From: Dendrobium chrysotoxum
Lineage: Eukaryota; Streptophyta; Magnoliopsida; Asparagales; Orchidaceae
Assembly (NCBI GenBank): GCA_019925795.1
Contig: CM034300.1
Span: 38,187,135 to 38,251,134 of the forward strand
Reading direction: 5' to 3'
Length of the DNA stretch: 64,000 nucleotides
The notes under the pieces were generated by a model. It did not search any database. It was not told the DNA's origin and saw nothing but the letters and a program-made list of their open reading frames with translations. Shown here piece by piece: positions 1 to 9,600 of this stretch. The first letter of the stretch is position 1; every line of letters starts with the position of its first letter. The translations under genes were made by a program, and so were the position numbers.

Positions 1-78
1 GGGATGACAACTGGAGAAGATGACTTGAATCCTTACTTAAAGCAACATTTATGAACACCTCACAAACTCCCCCTACAT
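1..78 (-). repeat. Antisense fragment of a SIRE-type LTR leader
   Basis: Read on the minus strand this stretch follows the transcribed leader of the LTR in SIRE-B (around 16080-16150) and matches, in the same orientation, the leader of SIRE-C at about 59595-59670 and 51830-51895. The shared landmarks on the plus strand are the run leading into CTCACAAACTCCCCCT and the AGAAGATGACTT block. At about position 78 it changes abruptly into plus-strand LTR sequence of SIRE-A, so this is a breakpoint between two LTR copies in opposite orientation. Confidence 0.7.
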
Positions 79-1454
79 CGTACTGTACAATTAGTTTCTT
101 TTCAAAAACCCTAGCCTCAGAATAACTTTGATAAGATTTTAATTTTGATTTTTTGAACAAATCGTACAATACGATACCGATCATACTATATGATTATTTA
201 AAATCTTGCCAAAATTATCTCTCATAATCAGGTGATTAAATCTTGGTTTCTTAATTATATTTGATCGTATAGTATGATGTTAATCGTACTGTATGATGGA
301 CAGAGATGATTTTGGATCATCTCGTAGATCATACCAGACGAAACCATGACTTTTGTACTGATCAGCTCAGATGATATTTATATTGTACCGGACGATGGAC
401 TGAAATGAACTAATCATACTGTATAAATGGTACAGAACGGGACGATGGACAGAGATGAATTTCATTCATCCCATAGATCATCCTGTATGAATAGTTGAAA
501 ATGAAATGATCGTCCAGTATGATCTATTGATCGTACTATACGATGTTAGTAAAATTTGTGAACTGTTCGTCTGTATTCGTACTGGACGAAACTATTTTTA
601 AACTGATCGTACTGTATAATATTGGATCATACTGTATAAACAGAACCATCAAATTAGAATTTTTAGGGTTTTTTGAAGCCTAATTCAAAAAGGGCTTTTT
701 AATTATTCTTAGAGGAGAGTTGAGGCAGAGGTAGACGGAAGAAGGAACTCTTGAGAGGAAGCTTTTGGAGTGATCCAAGGTTTTTGAGAGGAAGGAGAAA
801 GTGAGCTTGAGCGTTAGGGAGAAGGGGTGTGAGGGGATCACACAGTTGCTCTGAGCTAGTTGCACGCTTACTCCTCCTGTGGCTTTGGTGTGTCTCAAGA
901 AGGTTCTCTAGGAAGAGAGGCTTCAAGGTCAACATCCTCAAGGTACTATGCCGTCTCTAGGAGGGAGAAAAAGGAGAAGGTCTGCTGTTGTCACTGGGAG
1001 GGTGACATAGTGTCTGGTACTCCGCCACACCGGGGAAGGTGAAAATGAGTCTTATAAAGGCTTCTCCACCTTGCTGTGAGAGCAAAAGGAGAGTCAACAT
1101 TTAGTAGTTTAAATCCCAGAGTGGAGGACTCTAGGGATTGGACGTAGGTCAAGTGACCGAACCACTAAAAATTTTTGGTGTGCTTTTTCCATTTTTATCG
1201 CACTTTACTTTGCACGTATTTATTTACTATTTTAATTACTTGGTGAAAAATCTAATCTTGATCTTGTTTTATGAAATTTGTAATTATGTCACCAATATCG
1301 TTGTTGTGAATGAATCACTAGCTTCCGCAATACTTGTTAAGTTGTAATTTTAAAAATATAAAAAAATTAGAACTCCTGTTTAGGTTTAATCTTTAAAATA
1401 CCAATCCACCCCCCTCTTGGTGCATCTCATACTTTTAAAAATTATATTTGAACA
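79..1454 (+). repeat. SIRE-A 5' LTR (5' end missing)
   Basis: It aligns with the 3' LTR from about 5170 onward, beginning at the block TCTTTTCAAAAACCCTA (98-114 against about 5187-5203). The first half carries many imperfect copies of the 15-bp palindrome ATCGTACTGTACGAT; the second half is a purine-rich leader with GGTTCTCTAGGAAGAGAGG. It ends at TTTGAACA, and the next bases are TGG, the expected start of a tRNA-Met primer-binding site, after which the element is deleted. Short reading frames here are not coding. Confidence 0.75.
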
Positions 1455-1457
1455 TGG

Positions 1458-2594
1458 AAAATTCACAATTTCCAAACCATGTGATTAAATTGAAAAAGGC
1501 ACTATATGGGTTAAAGGAAGCACCTAGAGCCTGGTATGAAAGACTTAGTACATTTCTACTAGATAGAGACTTTTTTAAGGGTAGTGTGGATACCAACCTC
1601 TTTTTGAAATGGGTAGGAGATGAGATACTCATTATTTAGATTTATATAGATAACATCTTGTTTGGATCTTCAGAGAAAATCTTATGTGATGAATTTTCAA
1701 AAATAATGAGTGACAAGTTTGAAATGAGTATGATGGGAGAACTAAGTTATTTTCTTGGATTTAGTGTAAAATAGATGGAAGGTGGAATATTTCTTAGCCA
1801 ATCTAAGTACATCAAGGATATTCTGAAAAAGTATAAAATGGATAATGCTAAGGCTATGAACACTCCCATGAGTTCTAACATTCAATTAGATAAAGATCCT
1901 AATGGAAAGTCTGTAGACCAGAAGAAGTATAGGAGAATAGTTAGATCACTTCTCTACTTAATCGCCAGTAGAACAGATATAATATTTAGTGTATGTCTCT
2001 GTGCTCGATTTCAACCTTACCCAAAAGAATCTCACATGACTGCAGTCAAAAGAATTCTTAGATATCTACTAAGCACTCCAAACTTAGGAATTTGGTATCC
2101 TAGATACAACACTACTTTTGAAATCTTAGGGTACTCAAATTCAGATTTTGCAGGATGTAGGGTAGATAAAAAAAGCACCTCTGGTACCTATCAATTTATT
2201 GGGCAATCCTTAGTTTCATGGTCCAGTAGAAAACAAAATTCGGTAGCTCTCTCAACAGCTGAAGTAGAATATATAGCGGTAGGAAGCTGTGTTGCTCAAG
2301 TTCTATGGTTAAAACAATAGCTTTTAGATCTTGGACTACCTGTAGGAATTATCCCAATAATGTGCGATAACACTAGTGCAATTTACATATCTAAAAATCA
2401 AATTCAGCACTCATGAACAAAGTATATAGACATTAGACATCACTTCATAAGAGATCATGTGGCCAAAAAAGATATTGAACTACACCATATTGCTACTGAA
2501 GATCAACTGGCTGACATTTTCATAAAACCACTCGCTTATGACACCTTCAGTACATTGAGAACAAAATTAGGTGTCATCAATATTCTTGCTTGAT
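1458..2594 (+). pseudogene. SIRE-A pol remnant: C-terminal reverse transcriptase plus RNase H
   Basis: Copia RT palm/thumb and RNase H, which would synthesise and process element cDNA. Visible motifs are KALYGLKEAPRAWYERL at the start, YIDNILFGSS where the family has YVDDI (second catalytic Asp changed to Asn), ELSYFLGF, SKYIKDILKKY, then RNase H blocks GCRVDKKSTSGT, ALSTAEVEYIAVGSC and DIRHHFIRDHV, ending LGVINILA-stop. In-frame stops occur near 1638, 1773, 2320 and 2416. The N-terminal RT, integrase, protease and gag are deleted; the break lies directly after the LTR. Non-functional. Confidence 0.88.
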
Positions 2595-2719
2595 TAAAAA
2601 AAAAAGAAGGGGGAAATGTGTTTGTGTGCTTTTTATCTGTGTTGTTTTAATTTAAAAAAAATGGGAGTTTTCCTGATCCTCTCACACTCATCTTGCTGAT
2701 ACCCAACCTTGGATTTCTG
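2595..2719 (+). other. Short post-pol spacer of SIRE-A
   Basis: Only about 125 bp separate the RNase H stop from the first palindrome, against about 1.2 kb in SIRE-B. It contains an A-rich run with AGAAGGGGGAAATG, which resembles a degenerate polypurine tract, and no ORF. Confidence 0.5.
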
Positions 2720-3200
2720 TGCACATCATATTGTACGATTCACTATCGTACTGTACGATCCCTACTAATACACCAATCCCAGCCTTTAATTCCATCAACG
2801 GTCTAGATATGTCTGATATTGTATCCATTGTACTATATGAATCGCTCATTGTACGGTACGATACGCATTATTGATCATCGTACTGTATGAATCACCACTC
2901 ATACTATATGAGCCATATTTCATGTTAGAACGGGACAAATTTAAACTCGGTTGGTATGAGAATTAATGTTGTTCGTACTGTACGAACACCTGTTCGTACT
3001 GTACGATCAATTTAGTGAAAGGTCGTTCAGACGACTCCTCGGGATGAATGACCTCTCTCTCTCGATCGTCCAGTATGATATGGGATCATATAGTATGATT
3101 TGACCAACTTTTCCTAGAAAGCTATCCAGAAGAATTAAACTCTCTGATTATACTGTACGATCCCATATTGTACTGTACGATCACCAGAAATTCTATAAAA
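2720..3200 (+). promoter_or_regulatory. LTR-like palindrome array with TATA box upstream of the SIRE-A accessory ORF
   Basis: This holds a dense run of imperfect ATCGTACTGTACGAT copies; a perfect one lies at 2745-2759 and others are near 2880, 2970, 2995, 3150 and 3170. The same motif fills the LTR of this element. It ends in CTATAAAATGGAGGG (TATAAAA at 3194-3200), 76 bp before the accessory ATG. The palindromes and TATA are seen directly. That they form a promoter is inferred from position and from the matching arrangement in SIRE-B. Confidence 0.55.
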
Positions 3201-3269
3201 TGGAGGGATTCTATGGATCATTTCACTAACCTCTTTGTAATATTTACTCCCTTGAACATTTTCTGCTAT

Positions 3270-4327
3270 ATGGCTGGTGGAAGCAAGCAAGGATGACTGA
3301 TCGAGGGAAGCTCCTCCTCTTGGCGATTCGATGACCGCTTTCTCTCTGCAGCTGACGAAAAAGCCTATAAAAAATTCAAAAGATTACTCCTTCACGCATG
3401 CTTAATCAAGCTGCACTCAATTTTGAGGTTATGAATCACTTTGCCTCTATGACTCTCCAATTCCTCCTTACACTAGCTTTTCCATTTCACTCTGAACTCC
3501 TCTATGAATTCCTAGCAAACCTTAAGATCGACTTAGAATGGACAACCCTTACCTCCTATGTTTACAAATGCAATGTCGTTATCACTAAAGATGACATAGC
3601 TGAACAAATTGGCCTATCCACTGAAGGACCTTGTCCCCAATCTCTCCTCATAAATGATTTTGATTGGACATATATCAACATGCTCCTTAGGAATGTACCC
3701 ATCAATCAATACCTACCTCTTGTCCAAAGTTTTAATCAAAATGCCCGTATTATCCAGCATTTTCTTCGCACATCCATTATACCCAAAGCTTGAGATCACA
3801 TACACATTACCCCGTTGTTATCGGCAGTCACCTATTTTATCCTGTCAGCCACCAAGTTTGATGAAGCTCAAATGATCTTAGATTATATTCATGCTTTGGT
3901 TGCTCTCCGATATCCTAATGCCCGAAGAAAACAAAATCTTGCTCTAGGACATGTCATTGGATACATCCTGGATGCCAAATATCAACTCCACTATCCTCTT
4001 CCTCCGGACACTCTTCTTATCTTCTATATAGTTGCCTCTTTTTGTATTTTATTCCAACAGGGGGCCGCGCATGCTGATCCTAATTATGATGAAGAAGAGG
4101 CTACTGCTCCTTCCGACCCCCCTCCACCACCACCAATACACCCACCTGGACTTGCCCACCCTGCCTACCCTCATGATGAGATTATTCAGTGACTTGATCA
4201 TCTAAAAACTAGACTAAATTCCCATATTGATCAAAAACACCGCCAGCATGAAGATGACATGAAATGGTTTGGGGAATTCTTCACCTCAATAGATCACAAG
4301 TTCGTGTCCCCCCATCATTACTTCTAG
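3270..4327 (+). pseudogene. SIRE-A accessory ORF (env-position / plant-transposon-protein-like), broken
   Basis: This is a roughly 330-residue protein in the position where SIRE elements carry an extra, env-like ORF. The start MAGGSKQG matches SIRE-B's MAGGSKRS; a stop follows 8 codons later. Readable blocks include LAFPFHSELLYEFLANL, an IGLS motif, DFDWTYINMLL, IIQHFLRTSIIPKA, ARRKQNLALGHVIGYIL, a proline stretch PPPPPPIHPP, and a C-terminal MKWFGEFFTSID segment. The style resembles the putative plant transposon protein domain found in several retroelements, but I see no signal peptide or clear membrane span, so 'envelope' is not supported. Stops near 3294, 3791 and 4190 and at least one frameshift break it. 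Function unknown. Confidence 0.65.
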
Positions 4328-4729
4328 CCACCTCCACCACCACCACAAATGGATTTGGATCCCCACCTTTGAGCACTTTGGTTTGTTTATGTTTTATAGT
4401 GCTTCCTTCTATTAGTTGCTTGTGCTTGAGTTTGTTTTGTAGTTCTTTCGTTTGTACTATTCTGTGTTGTTCCTCTCTTTTTGCTACTGTCAAAAAGGGG
4501 AGAAGTTCTGTGATGTTATGTTTTTCAATTTAATGCTATTTATTATTCTTATTATGTTCTGTTATTTTTATTCTGTTATATTTAAATTTCAAAAAAAAAG
4601 CATAAAATAAAAAATATAAGAAGAATTTTGAACATCCTATGGCATTTTAAAATCCATCATTCCAGTGAGGGGGAGCTAAGGAAGAAATAATATCTATTGT
4701 GGGTATCAGTTAATATTATTGATACCATC
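4328..4729 (+). other. SIRE-A 3' untranslated region before the polypurine tract
   Basis: There is no ORF that can be supported. It contains a T-rich stretch and a secondary purine run GTCAAAAAGGGGAGAAG at 4488-4504, which also occurs in SIRE-B (about 24388-24400) and SIRE-C (about 53208-53220), plus AGTGAGGGGGAGCTAAG near 4664. Confidence 0.5.
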
Positions 4730-4743
4730 AAAAAGGGGGAGAT
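4730..4743 (+). other. Polypurine tract of SIRE-A
   Basis: AAAAAGGGGGAGAT directly precedes the LTR start TATTGTAATCC. It is the expected plus-strand primer for reverse transcription. SIRE-B and SIRE-C have the same tract at the same place. Confidence 0.85.
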
Positions 4744-6560
4744 TATTGTAATCCAGGATCCCAAGCACTTGATTTTGATGATGAAAAATAATACATACTG
4801 AATTAATATGTTCTTCTTTGACAATTATAAATATTTATTCTTGTCTGTGAGCACTAACATTTTAGGTAAGATACAAATCGCTCAAGACTGCTAAAGACTC
4901 AAGACTGGGTAGAATAGGATGTACAAGAACTTATATTTTTTTCCTTTAATTTTTTCTTTTGTTGAGTCTTCCATAAATGCATGTATGTAAAAGGAGTGAC
5001 CAACACACACACACTGGGGGAAATTTTTTTTTTAATTTTTTTTAAACCAATTCATACTGTACAATTTTTAATCGTACTGTACGATATGTCATTAATACTC
5101 AGGCTAACGACTAATTTCTAAAAGATTAGTTCTGTGAACTAATTATACTGTATAATAGGTATCGTACTATATGATTTGTTTTATCTTTTCAAAAACCCTA
5201 ACTGCCAGAATAACTTTGGTAAGATTTTAATTTTGATTTTTTGAACTAATCGTACTGTATGATATCGATCGTACTGTATGATTATTTGAAATCTCACCAA
5301 AATTATCCCCCATAATTAGGCAATTAAATCTTGGTTTCTTAATTATATTTGATTGTACTGTACGATGTCAATCATACTGTACGATGGATAGAGATGATTT
5401 TGGATCATCCCATAGAATGATATTTATATCGTACCATACAAAACTATAATTTTTATACTGATCGTCCTGAATGATATTTATATCGTACCGGACGATGGAC
5501 TGAAATGAACCAATTGTACTGTATGAATGGTATAGTGCGGGACGATGGACATAGACGAATTTCATTCATCCCACACATAATCCCGTACGAACAGTTGAAA
5601 ATAAAATGATTGTCCAGTATGATCTATGGATTGTACTATACGATGTTTGTAAAATTTGTCAACTATTTATCTTTATTCGTACTAGATGAAACTATTTTTG
5701 AACTGATCGTATTGTATGATATTGGATCGTATTGTACAAACAGAACCATCAAATTGGAATTTTTAGGGTTTTGTGAAGCCTAATTCAAAAAGGACTTTTT
5801 AATTATTCTTAGAGGAGAGTTGAGGCAGTGGTAGACAGAAGAAGAAACTCTTGAGAGGGAGCTTTTGGATAGATCTAAGGTTTTTGAGAGGAAGGAGAAG
5901 GTAAGCTTGAGTGTGAAGGAGAAGGAGTGTGAGGGGATCACACAATTCCTCTGAGGTAGCTGCACGCTTGCTCCTTCTGTGGCTTTGGTGAGTCTCAAGA
6001 AGGTTCTCTAGGAAGAGAGGCTTCAAGGTCAACATCCTTAAGGTACTCTGCTGTCTCCAGGAGGGAGAAAAAGGAGAAGGTCTACTACCGTCACCGGGAG
6101 GGTGACATAGCGTCTAGTACTCCGCCACACCAGGGAAGGTGAAAGTGAGCCTTGTAAAGGTTTCTCTACCTTGCTGTGGGAGCACAAGGAGAGTCAACTT
6201 TTAGTCATGCAAATCCCAGAGTGGAGGACTCCGGGGAGTGGTCGTAGGTCAAGTGACCGAATCACTATAAAATTTTTGGTGTGCTTTTTCATTTTTACTA
6301 CACTTTACCTTTCACGCATTTATTTACTATTTTAATTGCTTCGTGAAAAATTTGATCTTGATCTTGTATTATAAAATTTGCAATTGTGTCACCAATATCA
6401 TAGTTGTGAATGAATCACTAGCTTCCGCATTCTACTTGTTAAGTTATTATTTTAAAAATAGAAAAAAATTAGAACTCCTGTTTAGGTTTAATCTTTAAAA
6501 TACCAATTCACCCCCTCCCCTCTTGGAGTATCTCATACTTTCAAAAATTAAATTTGAACA
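4744..6560 (+). repeat. SIRE-A 3' LTR, 1,817 bp
   Basis: It runs from TATTGTAATCC after the polypurine tract to TTTGAACA. The terminal part shares the LTR-start grammar of the other SIRE copies (AAATC/AATCC, then TTTTGATGATGA). U3 carries many 15-bp palindromes, one perfect copy at 5071-5085. The leader at 5790-6260 is purine-rich. It parallels the 5' LTR through its last 1.38 kb with clear divergence, indicating an old insertion. Confidence 0.8.
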
Positions 6561-6565
6561 TAGAA

Positions 6566-6690
6566 ACACCTGATCTTGAGTTGGCTTGATTGCACTTGAT
6601 CTTGTGGACCTAAAAGGTTAGGCAATCAAATAGGAAAAAAAAAAATTTATTAGCATCAAAATTATAAACCTTGAGTCCAAATTTATAACA
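6566..6690 (-). repeat. Antisense fragment holding the start of a SIRE LTR
   Basis: The minus strand from 6690 reads TGTTATAAATTTGGACTCAA, then a TTTTGATGCTAATAAA block and TTTAGGTCCACAAGATCA. It therefore follows the first 125 bp of the SIRE-B LTR (14901-15040). This copy keeps a canonical TG start where SIRE-B and SIRE-C read TA. It abuts the LARD-like repeat at 6691, suggesting a minus-oriented SIRE copy inserted there and later lost most of its body. Confidence 0.7.
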
Positions 6691-9600
6691 TTGAGGTCTT
6701 ATAGCCTGAGCCTGCCTCAAAACCTAGGTCTAAATTTGGTATTGAAAACTAGTAACCCGAACCTAGCTAATGTAATGCAGGATCTGGATTTACCCCGGCC
6801 GAGATTAGGGAGCCAGTTGACCACCTAAACACTTCAAAATTATGAGTCTGGTCTTTTTTGTGAGAGTGGTGGGGATGTTTGATTAAGTTAAGTTTAAGGA
6901 GTTGGGGTCGACATCTAAAGTATATCCTAATTTGACCCCTTTACTTATGTTGGGTAGTATAAAGCTTAAAGTAAATGCAATTAAATTTTTGATTCATTTT
7001 AATTTATTTCTAATATAGTGTATGATAATTAACTCAATAAATGTTTAAAATTGGAATGAAGCATTTTAAAAATGCTTAAAAAATAGATTTTATCCTAGAG
7101 ATTGCACAGATCTGCACCCATATAGGTTAGGTGGTCTGCCAAAACCCACAGGGTGGGAGGTGCCTAACCAAAGAAAGAAGGTCCAATAAAATGTAATGAA
7201 AACTCCTGACGGCTTACTTCTTAAAAGTGTTTGAGTTTTTATGTTATCTTAAAAATGTTAATTTCATTAAGTAGAAAAAAGTTTCAACGATCCCTCACGA
7301 GCCTCCGATCGACTTCCAGGAAAAATAGAAGATTGACATGTAAAATTATTAAAAAAACTATAAAAGTAAAGTGGCTAGGTACCACTGATAATATCCTAGA
7401 TTCTACTCCTAAGACTCAAATGAATTTTAGAATGTGATTCTTCTTGATCTTCACTTCTTCATCCTTCTACGGAGCTCCTTGGATCATCAAATCCGGATAT
7501 CTAAGTGAAAAGAAACTCTTTCCCGAAGGGGTGTTTTCTTTCCTCCTTAGATATTCAAAGTATCCTAATCTGAATCCTCAAATGAAGAGGGACTCTCCCC
7601 TAAGGGATATCACCCATATCTTTGAATTTCAAATTGGATTTATATCCCATTTTAAATGTCACTTAACTCAATTACAACACAAATTTTATGAAATATATTG
7701 AATACTTAAAAATCAAAAGACTAAGGAACACCTACAGGGTTATCCTAATCAGATATAATCAAATACAATATCAAGCAGTTAATATTTATCAGAATTAAAA
7801 TGCTCAAGTTCACAGTCATGCTTAGCCATGATCTTTTATTTAAAGGGGGATTTAGCATGCTTAGCACCTGCACAAAATATGTTTATTGAAAGCCTAATTT
7901 ATTTTTACCCCTTTATTTTTATTATCCTGTATGAGCAAGGCCACTTGTAGAAGACTTTATTAGCAACCAGATCGTCCCTAGCCTAAGGGTAATTTAATGC
8001 CCATCAAATCAATTCACAAATAGTATTAAACTTAAAAAATCACACCAAGCTATTATATCAACCAACATGTAGTGAAAGCTCAAAAACCCTGCCACACAAT
8101 AATAGAAAAGGTAAACACCGACCTAGCCTAAAATTGGAGTTGGCTGTCCTAACAAACCATCTAAAATGTGTGAGGTAGGCTGTGTGGTTTGGATTTGTCT
8201 TATGTAGGATCGTTTGTTAAAGTTATCTAGTATTTTGATTGGTTAAAGGCTTAAAGGATTTAAGTTTGAGTTTAAGTATTAATAGCTTAAAGTTGATTTT
8301 AAAGTGTGTTTTAAAGGTTGATTGATTATCACCTTTGTTGCTCACTAGGGTTGTGAAGTTTATTTCACCTTCCTTAGGGCTAAGCTAATAGCCTCGAAGG
8401 ACCGGGATACTAAGTGGTAACCAATATAATTAAATAATTTAATTTGATTAAGGTTTGAAGGTTGATGAATTTTAATTAAGATTGATTGATTGCTGGTTTT
8501 AAAGTTGGATTATGGTTTTCTGGATTTTTAAACAATTTTTGAATTTTTGGAATTATTTGAATTATATAAATATATTAATTAAATAGGTCAAAATTTAACT
8601 GTTTGATTAAAGTTAGATTATGGAAATTTAGTATTTTTCTAAATACTAGACCTTAAGATGAGTAATTAGACTATAAGTTGGCTGGATTTGGATTTTTTTA
8701 TAATTAGTTATGAATTTTTAAAGTTTTAGTTGAAATTTTAACCTAAAGTTGACTTTTTAATTTTAAGTGATTGTTTGATGTTTTTAATAAATATTAGACT
8801 TTTCAAGGAGTTCAATGCCTTTGAGTTTGCTCAATTCAGACTTTACTGGAATTAGTTATGATTGTTTAAAGATTGGTTAATTAATTAAGTTTTTAAATTA
8901 TTTAATTAGGAAGCTTTTGATTGTTTTAATCCAAACTCATCCTAAACTACATGAAATCACTCGCAAAGGTCAAGGATGATCCATGGTAGTATTTTTAGGT
9001 GGTTAGAGTTTATCTAGAATTTTATTAATTTTTAATTATTTTATTGAATTAAATATTGATTTTCACTAAAACTTAAATTAAAGTTAACTTACAAGTCCAC
9101 TGATAAGGCTCTTATTTTTCCTAATTTGAGGACCAATTTCTTGTCAGTTTGATATATAATTTGTAATTTTTGGATTTAATTTAGATTTATTATAATTTTT
9201 TTGAAGTTTCCATGTCCTTAAAAAGGCCAAATTTTGACTTGCAATTTTCTAACCTAATAACCTCCAAATCCAGTGAAATTTGGACCTAAGGTGTGAAATT
9301 TTACTAAGTTTAATGTTCTCAAGTTTTACCACTATTACGATTGTGTATAATTTCCTAAAATTTTTCTAAGTTAACTAGACTTTATCCTTAATTATTTTTC
9401 CTAGGTGTCACTAATGTTTAACTAAGTTTGAAGTTTGGTCACCTAACTCTAGGACATATGAAAGCACACCACAAAAATTAGATAGTCTAACTCTATCAAT
9501 ATGGAGAGTTATCAATTTTCAAAATTTTTGGTCCAAAATGGACCCATCATTTTGAATATTCACATCACAGAAATCCCTTGGACATCTGGACCTAAGAAAA

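Larger units (their letters stand above)
79..6560 (+). mobile_element. SIRE-A: Ty1/copia (SIRE/Maximus-like) retrotransposon, 5'-truncated and internally deleted
   Basis: Order seen on the plus strand: 5' LTR (79-1454, start missing), RT/RNase H remnant (1458-2594), palindrome array with TATA box (2720-3200), accessory ORF (3270-4327), polypurine tract (4730-4743) and 3' LTR (4744-6560). Gag, protease, integrase and the first part of RT are missing. The LTRs share long stretches, for example the ends TTTGAACA at 1447-1454 and 6553-6560. Lineage is assigned from the RT/RNase H protein style and the ORF after pol, as known in SIRE elements. It cannot move on its own. Confidence 0.8.

Noticed and set aside
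680..1042. Short frames on both strands in the SIRE-A leader (and their twins at 5780-6035)
   Set aside because: They lie in LTR leader sequence, overlap on opposite strands and carry no family features.
3270..4327. Calling the accessory ORF a viral envelope glycoprotein
   Set aside because: No signal peptide, furin-like site or convincing membrane span is visible; only its position matches env-like ORFs.
79..6560. Dispersed palindromes viewed as a CRISPR-like array
   Set aside because: Spacing is irregular, units are imperfect, there are no uniform spacers or cas genes, and the context is plant LTRs.
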